6,165 nucleotides of DNA. Source: Bacteroidota bacterium. GTDB lineage: Bacteria; Bacteroidota; Bacteroidia; M30B66. The stretch is taken from positions 1-6,165 of the forward strand of contig JAGQVC010000111.1 of assembly GCA_020438185.1 (NCBI GenBank), read 5' to 3'. The notes under the pieces were generated by a model. The model searched no databases. It was not told where the DNA came from and saw only the letters and a list, made by a program, of their open reading frames with translations. Below, piece after piece: positions 1-6,008 of this stretch. Made by a program: the position numbers and the translations under genes. The number at the start of each line of letters is the position of its first letter. Positions within the stretch are counted from its first letter, which is position 1.

Positions 1-75
1 AATAATAACCAGCAGAAAAATACTGAGAAGGAATCCCAGCATGGAGCCGAATACTATTTTAAAGAATGTTTTCAT
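1..75 (-). CDS. sppA: N-terminus of a membrane-anchored protein, probably signal peptide peptidase SppA (partial)
   Basis: Only the first 25 codons are inside the window, starting at the ATG complementary to 73-75 and running off the left edge. The peptide starts M-K-T-F-F-K and continues as an almost unbroken hydrophobic stretch (about residues 5-25, ending LLSIFLLVII), so it is a signal anchor or single transmembrane helix with a positively charged N-side. Bacteroidota SppA proteins (protease IV, a membrane-bound serine protease that degrades cleaved signal peptides) start this way, with a short MK-xFFK leader followed directly by the anchor. From memory, they also often sit beside folK in this phylum. 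The name rests on that resemblance and position, because no catalytic region is visible. Any other small-leader membrane protein remains possible. No Shine-Dalgarno sequence is seen, as is usual for the phylum. Confidence 0.55.
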   Translation of the reverse strand, partial: MKTFFKIVFGSMLGFLLSIFLLVII

Positions 76-98
76 GGGTTTTTTAATTGTATTTGAGC

Positions 99-147
99 GA
101 ATTGGGTTTGCAAAGTAAAAAAGATAATGTGTATGAATTAGGTTTGC
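99..147. repeat. Imperfect 13-bp direct repeat in the divergent sppA/folK spacer
   Basis: GAATTGGGTTTGC (99-111) and GAATTAGGTTTGC (135-147) match at 12 of 13 positions and are offset by 36 bp. Each copy ends in a box like the Bacteroidota -7 element: TGGGTTTG in the first and TAGGTTTG in the second. They fill most of the 75-bp spacer between the two divergent start codons. They could be duplicated promoter elements or a binding site for a regulator. The match is read directly from the sequence; a role is inferred. Confidence 0.4.
139..146 (+). promoter_or_regulatory. Possible -7 element for folK
   Basis: TAGGTTTG fits the Bacteroidota consensus TAnnTTTG exactly and is followed by C, as in the two stronger promoters of this window. 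Transcription would begin about 5-6 bases after the box, at or next to the GTG start at 151, giving a leaderless or nearly leaderless mRNA. I see no TTTG at the right distance upstream (it would be expected near 114-120), so support is weak. Confidence 0.25.
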
Positions 148-150
148 GGA

Positions 151-648
151 GTGAAAAGAGCAATCATTTCTTTGGGAAGCAATCTGGGTGACCGCTTGTC
201 CAATCTGGAGGAAGCGCTTTGGTTGATTAGCCTTGAGGGCGTGTATAATTTGCGTTGCTCTTCGGTATATTCTTCTGATCCGCAGGGATTTGAGTCGGAG
301 AATAAGTTTCTGAACATGGTTGCTGTTTTTTATTCCGCCTTGCAGGCGGATGAAATTTTGAAGCTCTTGCTGGAAGTTGAAACACGCATGGGAAGGGTGC
401 GCATAGGGAAAAGTTACAGCGACCGTAAAATTGATCTGGATTTACTGGATGTGGAAGGGATTACCATTCAGGGGCAGGAACTTACATTACCACATCCTCG
501 AATGCATCAGCGTGATTTTGTGCTAATACCCCTTTTGGAGGTATGCCCCGATTGGGTGCATCCGGTTTTAAAACACAATATTGACAGGTTTTTGGGTGAA
601 TTGCCGCCTGGATTTTTTCTTCAAAAGGCACATAATCCATTGTGTTAA
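151..648 (+). CDS. folK: 2-amino-4-hydroxy-6-hydroxymethyldihydropteridine diphosphokinase (HPPK)
   Basis: This cytoplasmic enzyme transfers pyrophosphate from ATP to 6-hydroxymethyl-7,8-dihydropterin, the step before dihydropteroate synthase in folate synthesis. At 165 residues it is full length for a single-domain HPPK. The family motifs are in order: SLGSNLGDR (7-15), the substrate loop DPQGFESENKFLNM (43-56), GRVRIGKSYSDRKIDLDLL (81-99) and LPHPRMHQRDFVL (113-125). The residues used in catalysis and ATP/Mg binding in the E. coli enzyme fall at the same numbers: E77, R82, R92, D95, D97, H115 and R121. The start is GTG at 151: an in-frame TAG at 139-141 excludes anything longer, and the first beta strand (RAIISLGSN) begins immediately after it. 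No folP, folB or folE lies nearby. It is divergent from the putative sppA. No clear terminator follows it. Confidence 0.96.
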   Translation: MKRAIISLGSNLGDRLSNLEEALWLISLEGVYNLRCSSVYSSDPQGFESENKFLNMVAVFYSALQADEILKLLLEVETRMGRVRIGKSYSDRKIDLDLLDVEGITIQGQELTLPHPRMHQRDFVLIPLLEVCPDWVHPVLKHNIDRFLGELPPGFFLQKAHNPLC

Positions 649-738
649 AAAGTAGTTGATTTCTTACATAAGACCAAAATTCGGGCCTAAGAAACAGTTA
701 AGTAGATGATTACCAGATGGTTAAATGTGTGCTTTAGG

Positions 739-771
739 TTTCCGGATTTAATACTGATTTCACTACTTTTG
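739..771 (+). promoter_or_regulatory. Promoter of the OmpA/TPR lipoprotein gene
   Basis: TACTTTTG at 764-771 matches the Bacteroidota -7 consensus TAnnTTTG and is followed by C. A partial -33 element, TTTC (739-742; consensus TTTG), lies 21 bp upstream, which is the expected spacing. Transcription should start near 776-778, leaving a leader of about 29 bases before the ATG at 806. The same box, TACTTTTGC, stands before the tRNA gene. The rest of the 649-805 spacer holds nothing else I can support. Confidence 0.6.
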
Positions 772-805
772 CGCCCTGTTAGACAAAAACTCTAAACCCA
801 AACGA

Positions 806-2509
806 ATGAATAAGCTCTTTAAATCAGCTCTTCTCTTGTTACTTCCTGTAACAATAGCAGTAACTCCCGGCTGCGGAATCAAGAAGATGATTAAAAATGC
901 AGGTACCATTTCCTATGAAGTGAAGCCAAATCCGCTTGAAATGCATGGAGACACAATCCGTGTAGCTGTAGATGGAAATTTCCCGCCGAAATACTTCCAT
1001 AAAAAAGCGACTCTTGAGGTTACTCCGGTATTGAAGTACAATGGCGGTGAAAAAGTATTGAAATCAATTACACTAAGAGGCGATAAGGTTGAAGGTGCCG
1101 GTGAAGGCATTTCATACGATCAGGGCGGGAAGTTCAGTGTAAGCGACAAAATTGCTTACGTACCGGGAATGGAAAGTGCTGACCTGATGCTTAGAGCAAC
1201 AGCTACCTATAAATCAAAAACAACTGACTTACCTGAGGTTTCAATTGCAAAAGGTACTATTGTAACTCCACTGCTTCTTCAGAAGGATTACAAACCTATG
1301 ATGGATGCCGACAAGTTCGATAAGAATCCAACTGTTACTCAAAAGGCAAACATTTATTATCTGGTGGATTCATGGCAGGTTCGAAATGTAGAGCTGAAAA
1401 GTGATGAGATGGAGAACATGTACAATTTTATTTCACGCGCCAGCGCTGATAGCTCTGAGTTTGTTGAGATGAAAATTTACGGTTATGCTTCACCGGAAGG
1501 TGAGTTGAGCAGGAACTCAAAGCTTTCTGTGAATCGTGCCGAAGAAGCTTCCAAAGTAATGTTCGGAAGATTCGATAAAATTAAACGTAAGGATTTACGC
1601 AAGCAGGAAGGTTTCTATACCTCTGTTACAACCGATTACGAGGACTGGGACGGTTTGAAGCAAATGCTTTCTACTTCAAGCATCGATGGAAAATCTGATG
1701 CACTTAACATCATTAACACGGTGAATGATCCGGAAGCCCGTGAGGAGCAGTTTAAGAAATTGGCCAGTTATGATCCTATTTATGAGGCATATTTCCCAAA
1801 ACTTCGTCGTGCTGAGATTAATCTGGTTACCCGTTTAAAGGTTAGAACCGATGATGAAATTCGTGCCCTTGCACTTTCAGCTCCCGATTCACTTGGTAAC
1901 GAAGAATTACTTTATGCTTCAACTCTTGTAAGCAGCGATTCAGATAAAATGAAGATTTATCAGTCTTACGCACGTTTGTTCCCCGAAGATTACCGTGGCT
2001 TCAATAACACCGGAGCTATGTATGTAAAAATGGGCAAACTGAACGAAGCTCAATCTGAATTCGAAAAAGCAGGAAAGATTGGAAATAATGTAGCTTCTGT
2101 TCAGAATAATCTGGGAGTTGCTGCTGCCATGAGAGGCGATAAGATTGCTGCTGGTAAATTCTTTGATGCTGCTGGCAGCTCAGCCGAGGTTTCATACAAC
2201 AAAGGCAACCTGGATGTAGCTAATGGAAAATACGCGAGTGCTGTGAGCAACTACGGGTCAGTTTGTTCTTTCAACGCGGCTCTTGCCAAAGTATTGAACG
2301 GAAATCCTTCGGGTGCTACTCAAACACTTGATTGCAGCGAAACCAAGGACAGCGCCGAATCATTCTACCTCAAAGCAATTATTGCTGCACGTGGTGGTGA
2401 TCAGGCCGGTGTTTCAACCAATCTTGCAAAAGCTGTTTCTATGAAGCCTGAGTTGAAAGAAAAAGCAATGAAAGATCTTGAATTCGCAAAAATGACCTTA
2501 AGCTTCTAA
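806..2509 (+). CDS. Predicted lipoprotein with OmpA-like domain and C-terminal TPR repeats
   Basis: This is a predicted envelope protein of 567 residues; I recognise the architecture but no characterised gene name. Residues 1-22 form a lipoprotein-type signal (MNK-LFK, then a hydrophobic core) ending at a likely lipidated Cys23. The lipobox is atypical (T-P-G-C). Residues 35-165 look beta-rich and may be an Ig-like fold. Residues about 183-346 resemble an OmpA C-terminal (peptidoglycan-associated) domain: GYASPEG (226-232), LSVNRAEEA (240-248, with the conserved Arg at 244), and a last strand RRAEINLV (334-341). The usual Asp of the TD-x-x-G peptidoglycan-binding motif is replaced (A-S-P-E-G), so binding is uncertain. 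Residues about 395-555 contain roughly four TPR-like helix pairs, including FNNTGAMYVKMGKLNEA (399-415) and VQNNLGVAAAMRGDKIAAGK (432-451). It likely sits in the periplasm, tethered to a membrane, as a scaffold or cell-wall-linked protein. It stands alone, with its own promoter and a strong terminator. Confidence 0.85.
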   Translation: MNKLFKSALLLLLPVTIAVTPGCGIKKMIKNAGTISYEVKPNPLEMHGDTIRVAVDGNFPPKYFHKKATLEVTPVLKYNGGEKVLKSITLRGDKVEGAGEGISYDQGGKFSVSDKIAYVPGMESADLMLRATATYKSKTTDLPEVSIAKGTIVTPLLLQKDYKPMMDADKFDKNPTVTQKANIYYLVDSWQVRNVELKSDEMENMYNFISRASADSSEFVEMKIYGYASPEGELSRNSKLSVNRAEEASKVMFGRFDKIKRKDLRKQEGFYTSVTTDYEDWDGLKQMLSTSSIDGKSDALNIINTVNDPEAREEQFKKLASYDPIYEAYFPKLRRAEINLVTRLKVRTDDEIRALALSAPDSLGNEELLYASTLVSSDSDKMKIYQSYARLFPEDYRGFNNTGAMYVKMGKLNEAQSEFEKAGKIGNNVASVQNNLGVAAAMRGDKIAAGKFFDAAGSSAEVSYNKGNLDVANGKYASAVSNYGSVCSFNAALAKVLNGNPSGATQTLDCSETKDSAESFYLKAIIAARGGDQAGVSTNLAKAVSMKPELKEKAMKDLEFAKMTLSF

Positions 2510-2527
2510 GCTCAAAGGCTACAACAT

Positions 2528-2561
2528 AAAAAGGGCTGCAGACTTCTGCAGCCCTTTTTTT
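2528..2561. terminator. Bidirectional intrinsic terminator
   Basis: A perfect 9-bp stem GGGCTGCAG (2533-2541) / CTGCAGCCC (2546-2554) encloses the loop ACTT. It has five A residues on its left (2528-2532) and seven T residues on its right (2555-2561), so it works in both directions. It lies between the stop codon of the lipoprotein gene (2509) and the stop codon of the convergent methyltransferase gene (2588) and most likely ends both transcripts. Confidence 0.92.
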
Positions 2562-2587
2562 ATTCCTTTTCGTCCTCAAATACTCAC

Positions 2588-3040
2588 TCAGGAAGTCTTT
2601 CCGGATCTGGTTTTTAAGTACAGATCGTATAAAACCATCCCGGCGCAGACGGAAACATTAAACGAATGCTTAGTACCGAATTGAGGTATTTCAATTGCAG
2701 CATTGCAAAGCCCGAGCAGCTCATCACTTACGCCGTTCACTTCGTTACCGAAAATCAATGCGATCGGCCCGGAGGGCGTAAATTGCTCTAAATGTATGCT
2801 TTCGGTTGTCTGCTCCACACACACAATGCTATAACCATCATTAATGCACTGCTTAACAGCGTCGGCTGCGCCTGAAATGTACTGCCAGTTAACAGATTCG
2901 GTTGCCCCGAGAGCCGATTTGCTAATATCGCGGTTGGGTGGAGTGGCCGTGATGCCGCAGAGGTAAATTTTATCAACAAGAAAGGCATCTGCAGTCCTGA
3001 AAACAGAGCCTACATTATGCGCTGAACGCAGGTTATCCAA
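2588..3040 (-). CDS. TrmH/SpoU-family RNA 2'-O-methyltransferase, catalytic part (5' end cut off by an in-frame stop)
   Basis: This is a SPOUT-fold, SAM-dependent enzyme predicted to methylate a ribose 2'-OH in tRNA or rRNA; the target nucleotide cannot be read from sequence. In the 150 residues from a possible TTG start, all three SPOUT motifs are present: motif 1 DNLRSAHNVGSVFRTADAF (2-20, with Asn9 and Arg15), motif 2 ALIFGNEVNGV (94-104) and the SAM-binding knot IPQFGTKHSFNVSV (118-131). IYLCGITATPP and ALGATES are typical of the Bacteroidota group. Starting at this TTG would lose the first core beta strand, PVRII, encoded just upstream in the same frame. Between there and the TAA at 3068-3070 there is no ATG, GTG or TTG codon other than this TTG. 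The natural start is the ATG at 3124 (see the next entry), which would give 178 residues, the family's usual length. The gene is either a recent pseudogene, re-initiated, read through, or misread at one base. It is convergent with the lipoprotein gene and divergent from mutS. Confidence 0.85.
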   Translation of the reverse strand: MDNLRSAHNVGSVFRTADAFLVDKIYLCGITATPPNRDISKSALGATESVNWQYISGAADAVKQCINDGYSIVCVEQTTESIHLEQFTPSGPIALIFGNEVNGVSDELLGLCNAAIEIPQFGTKHSFNVSVCAGMVLYDLYLKTRSGKTS

Positions 3041-3124
3041 TATTATCCGTACTGGCCATTTGTGGCTTTAGTGGAATTGTTCGGGATTTTTTCGGTTTAG
3101 CTCGGTAAGTTGTAACTTTCGCAT
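3041..3124 (-). pseudogene. Severed 5' end of the TrmH-family methyltransferase gene, with an in-frame TAA
   Basis: Reading the minus strand from the ATG at 3124-3122 gives MRKLQLTELNRKNPEQFH, then TAA (3070-3068), then SHKWPVRII, which runs in frame into the catalytic part at 3040. Bacteroidota members of this family typically begin MRKL-x(2-4)-EL-x-R, followed by an EEF/EQF motif, a Lys-x-Pro and a hydrophobic strand leading to LDN-x-RS. The segment before the stop and the segment after it both fit that pattern without any gap. The stop is therefore at codon 19 of an otherwise continuous 178-codon gene. One base change from AAA, CAA, GAA or TCA would explain it. TAA is a normal stop in this genome (it ends folK and the lipoprotein gene), so a reassigned code is unlikely. 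Confidence 0.75.
3090..3120 (+). promoter_or_regulatory. Candidate mutS promoter
   Basis: TAACTTTC (3113-3120) matches TAnnTTTG at seven of eight positions counting the two free ones. TTTC (3090-3093) lies 19 bp upstream as a partial -33 element. The start site would be near 3125, leaving about 35 bases before the mutS start codon. The -7 box covers codons 2-4 of the original methyltransferase reading frame on the other strand. Confidence 0.35.
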
Positions 3125-3139
3125 GGTCTATCTTCGGGC

Positions 3140-3173
3140 CAAAATACAAGTAAATCCCTTTGAAACAGTCAAA
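3140..3173 (-). promoter_or_regulatory. Weak candidate promoter for the methyltransferase gene
   Basis: On the minus strand TTTG (3173-3170) is followed, after 23 bases, by TATTTTG (3146-3140), one base short of the TAnnTTTG consensus. Transcription would start near 3134, just before the ATG at 3124, which agrees with that ATG being the original start. The -33 element lies within the first codons of mutS. The fit to consensus is imperfect. Confidence 0.25.
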
Positions 3174-5784
3174 AACAACGAATCCCAAACAGGGAAAGGA
3201 AACTCCTTTGATGCAGCAGTACGCCGGAATTAAGGCGAAGTACCCCGATGCATTGCTTCTTTTTCGTGTGGGCGATTTTTATGAAACATTCGGTGAAGAT
3301 GCTGTAAAGGCTGCCGGAATTCTAGGGATTGTATTGACCAAAAGGGCAAACGGCTCGGCTTCGCATATCGAACTTGCCGGTTTTCCACATCATTCGCTTG
3401 ATACATACCTGCCTAAGCTGGTTAGAGCCGGCCTGCGCGTTGCCATATGCGACCAGCTTGAAGACCCAAAAACCACCAAAACCATTGTTAAAAGAGGTGT
3501 TACCGAATTGGTTACGCCCGGTTTGAGAAGTGGTGATAAGTTGCTCGATCAGGGTAGCAATGCTTTTCTTGCAGCAGTTTTTAAAGGAAATAATGAATAC
3601 GGACTGGCGCTTCTGGATCATTCAACAGGAGAATTTCTGGTGGCGCAGGGTAAGGCGGAATACGTCGATAAATTATTGGGTAATTTTCTGCCTGGCGAAA
3701 TTTTACTTCCTAAACAGGAGCATCGTTCTTTCCGCGACAAACATGGCGACCGCTTTTTTACATACGCCCTTGATGAGTGGGTTTTTCAACCCGATTATGC
3801 CCGGGAACTACTCCTGAAGCAATTTGAAACTGCTTCTCTGAAAGGATTTGGAATCAATGATCGCGAACTGGCAGTAATTGCCGCTGGAGCCTGCCTGCAT
3901 TACTTAAACGAAACCAATCACGATAAAACAGCGCACATCACATCCATTTCAAGGATTGAGGAGGATAAATACATGTGGCTGGACGGTTTTACAATGCGAA
4001 ACCTGGAGTTGCTTCAAAGCACATCGGAACGCGGAACATCCTTATTTGATGTCATAAACCGAAGTATCACCCCAATGGGTTCGCGTATGCTGCGCCGCTG
4101 GCTGGCACTTCCGCTCAAGGATCGAAAACCGGTTCAGGACAGGTTGAATGTGGTCGATTTTTTATTGCATCATCCAGCGATAGCTGAGGAAACAAATCAG
4201 TTTCTCAGAAACACCGGCGATCTGGAGCGAATCATCGCACGCGTAGCGGTGCAAAAGATTAGTCCGCGCGAAATGATGCAACTAAAGCGAGCCCTGCAAA
4301 TGATCGGGCCTTTACGCGAGTTGCTGGAGAAAACAGGTGAGCCAACGCTGCAAATGATGGCTGAGCAGCTTAATCCTTGTTTGTTGATTAGGCAGCGTAT
4401 TGAAAATGAGCTGGTTGAGGATCCGCCTGCGGCGCTTCACAAAGGCGATGTAATTGCCGAAGGTGTTAACTCCGATTTTGATGAACTCCGTGATATAAAG
4501 CGCAGTGGAAAGGATTATCTGTTGCGGATACAACAGCGGGAGTCGGATGCCACCGGGATTTCTTCATTAAAAATAAGCTTCAATAATGTTTTTGGGTATT
4601 ATCTGGAAGTTACAAATGCACACAAGGATAAAGTGCCGGACACCTGGATTCGCAAGCAAACACTTGTTAATGCGGAGCGGTATATCACACCCGAAATCAA
4701 AGATTTTGAAGAAAAGATTTTAGGAGCCGAAGAGAAAATAGCTACGCTTGAATCTGATCTTTATTCACAACTGGTTGTTGCTTTGGGCGAGTATATTCAG
4801 CCTATTCAGCACAATGCGTTTTTACTGGCCAAATTAGATTGTTTGTCAGGGTTTGCTCGCCTGGCGGCGGATAACAACTATTGCAAGCCTGAAATGAGTG
4901 ATGCACTTACTTTGGAAATCACAGAAGGTCGCCACCCTGTTATTGAAAAGCAATTGGCTGAAGGTGAACAGTATGTGAGCAATGATTTGAATCTTGATCC
5001 GGCAGCCTGTCAGATTATGATGATTACCGGACCAAACATGTCGGGAAAATCAGCGCTTCTCAGGCAAACCGCCTTAATTACCATATTGGCGCAGATAGGA
5101 AGTTTTGTTCCGGCCTCAGCGGCCAGAATTGGAATGGTTGATAAGATTTTCACACGAGTTGGAGCCTCAGATAACATCAGCAGCGGTGAATCAACCTTTA
5201 TGGTCGAAATGAATGAAACGGCCAGTATTCTGAATAATCTGAGTGAAAGAAGTTTGATTTTGCTCGATGAAATAGGCCGGGGAACCAGCACTTACGATGG
5301 GATTTCCATTGCCTGGGCAATTGCTGAGTTTCTTCATGAACAGCCCGTTAACCGGGCGAAGACCTTGTTTGCCACACATTATCACGAGTTAAATGACATG
5401 GCACGCCAGTTCCCGGGCATTCGCAATTACAATGTTTCGGTTCGGGAAGTCAACCAGAAAGTAATTTTCCTGCGAAAGCTCAAAGAAGGCGGATCCAATC
5501 ACAGTTTCGGGATTCATGTTGCTAAAATGGCCGGCATGCCAAAGCAGCTTGTAAATCGCGCAACAGAAATTCTCCACGAAATGGAGAAACTGCACCGCGA
5601 TAATCCGCAACAAAAACCTGCTGTACCCGAACAGGTGGCCAAAGGCATGCAATTAAGTTTCTTTCAGCTCGATGATCCGGTGCTGATACAGATTAAGGAA
5701 GAGCTTCAATCAACCGATATTGACCATCTTACTCCAATTGAGGCATTGATGAAACTCAACAATATCAAGCGTTTGCTAAAATGA
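3160..5784 (+). CDS. mutS: DNA mismatch repair protein MutS
   Basis: MutS recognises base mismatches and small loops behind the replication fork and, with ATP, recruits MutL. At 874 residues it is full length for a MutS1 protein. The N-terminal mismatch-reading motif is Phe40-Tyr41-Glu42 within VGDFYETFGEDA; connector, lever and clamp regions fill about residues 130-575. The ABC-type ATPase follows: Walker A GPNMSGKS (624-631), signature SGESTFMVEMNETA (675-688), Walker B LILLDEIGRGTSTYDG (Asp703, Glu704) and the histidine loop ATHYHE (738-743). QLSFF (831-835) matches a beta-clamp-binding motif, and LTPIEALMKLN near the C-terminus is the usual dimerising tail. The start is TTG at 3160: an in-frame TAA at 3151-3153 blocks extension, and the next ATG (residue 18) would remove the conserved ETPLM segment. 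mutL is not in the window. No hairpin follows the stop codon, so transcripts may run into the tRNA unit. Confidence 0.98.
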   Translation: MKQSKTTNPKQGKETPLMQQYAGIKAKYPDALLLFRVGDFYETFGEDAVKAAGILGIVLTKRANGSASHIELAGFPHHSLDTYLPKLVRAGLRVAICDQLEDPKTTKTIVKRGVTELVTPGLRSGDKLLDQGSNAFLAAVFKGNNEYGLALLDHSTGEFLVAQGKAEYVDKLLGNFLPGEILLPKQEHRSFRDKHGDRFFTYALDEWVFQPDYARELLLKQFETASLKGFGINDRELAVIAAGACLHYLNETNHDKTAHITSISRIEEDKYMWLDGFTMRNLELLQSTSERGTSLFDVINRSITPMGSRMLRRWLALPLKDRKPVQDRLNVVDFLLHHPAIAEETNQFLRNTGDLERIIARVAVQKISPREMMQLKRALQMIGPLRELLEKTGEPTLQMMAEQLNPCLLIRQRIENELVEDPPAALHKGDVIAEGVNSDFDELRDIKRSGKDYLLRIQQRESDATGISSLKISFNNVFGYYLEVTNAHKDKVPDTWIRKQTLVNAERYITPEIKDFEEKILGAEEKIATLESDLYSQLVVALGEYIQPIQHNAFLLAKLDCLSGFARLAADNNYCKPEMSDALTLEITEGRHPVIEKQLAEGEQYVSNDLNLDPAACQIMMITGPNMSGKSALLRQTALITILAQIGSFVPASAARIGMVDKIFTRVGASDNISSGESTFMVEMNETASILNNLSERSLILLDEIGRGTSTYDGISIAWAIAEFLHEQPVNRAKTLFATHYHELNDMARQFPGIRNYNVSVREVNQKVIFLRKLKEGGSNHSFGIHVAKMAGMPKQLVNRATEILHEMEKLHRDNPQQKPAVPEQVAKGMQLSFFQLDDPVLIQIKEELQSTDIDHLTPIEALMKLNNIKRLLK

Positions 5785-5805
5785 TTAATTTTTTTTGATG
5801 AATAT

Positions 5806-5835
5806 TTTGGGGAAAACGAAAATCTTGTACTTTTG
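5806..5835 (+). promoter_or_regulatory. Promoter of tRNA-Gly
   Basis: TTTG (5806-5809), an 18-bp spacer and TACTTTTG (5828-5835) closely match the Bacteroidota housekeeping promoter consensus TTTG-N19-21-TAnnTTTG. Transcription would start near 5841, about six bases before the mature 5' end of the tRNA. This is the best promoter match in the window. It lies in the 62-bp gap after mutS. Confidence 0.75.
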
Positions 5836-5846
5836 CCTTCCCCAAT

Positions 5847-5921
<75 letters not shown>

Positions 5922-5922
<1 letters not shown>

Positions 5923-5948
5923 AAAGCCGCAAATATTGCGGCTTTTTT
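5922..5948 (+). terminator. Terminator of tRNA-Gly (possibly also of mutS)
   Basis: The stem GCCGCAA (5926-5932) / TTGCGGC (5936-5942) with the loop ATA is followed by six T residues (5943-5948) and a second short T run. The four A residues before the stem can pair with the first T residues. It begins directly after the encoded CCA. No other terminator lies between mutS and this point, so it probably also ends any mutS transcript that reads through. Confidence 0.85.
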
Positions 5949-5955
5949 CTTTTAG

Positions 5956-5987
5956 AAAAAAAAGCCCGACATCTTTAGCTGACGGGC
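5956..5987 (-). terminator. Terminator of the minus-strand T9SS-tail gene
   Basis: On the minus strand GCCCG (5987-5983) pairs with CGGGC (5968-5964), with a T-T mismatch and two further pairs inside, and is followed by eight T residues (complement of the A run 5956-5963). It stands about 20 bases after the stop codon of the right-edge gene. It is back to back with the tRNA terminator, so the two convergent units are closed separately. Confidence 0.75.
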
Positions 5988-6008
5988 ATTTTGTTAAAAT
6001 GCCTTTTA

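Noticed and set aside
133..141. ATG-AAT-TAG in frame just upstream of folK, which might suggest a second interrupted gene start like that of the methyltransferase.
   Set aside because: HPPK proteins begin right before the first beta strand, which the GTG at 151 provides; the residues that would precede it (V-C-G) do not resemble the family.
710..724. Small imperfect palindrome (ACCA-GA-TGGT core) in the spacer before the lipoprotein promoter.
   Set aside because: Four-base arms with a two-base centre are expected by chance; there is no second copy and no supporting context.
649..738. Possible small RNA or short gene in the 157-bp gap after folK.
   Set aside because: No promoter, hairpin with T tract, or protein-like frame is visible apart from the lipoprotein promoter at 739-771.
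3033..3059. A nine-codon minus-strand mini-frame (ATG at 3059, stop at 3033) overlapping the TTG at 3040, possibly a leader that couples translation.
   Set aside because: It is easily explained by chance, and the frame is simply the +1 shadow of the methyltransferase sequence.
3068..3070. Reassignment of TAA to an amino acid in this genome.
   Set aside because: TAA ends folK, the lipoprotein gene and the T9SS-tail gene at their natural ends, so it works as a stop here.
3322..5652. Several open frames of 60-99 codons on both strands inside mutS, and similar ones inside the lipoprotein and methyltransferase genes.
   Set aside because: They overlap strongly supported genes in other frames and show no domain or signal; they are coding shadows.
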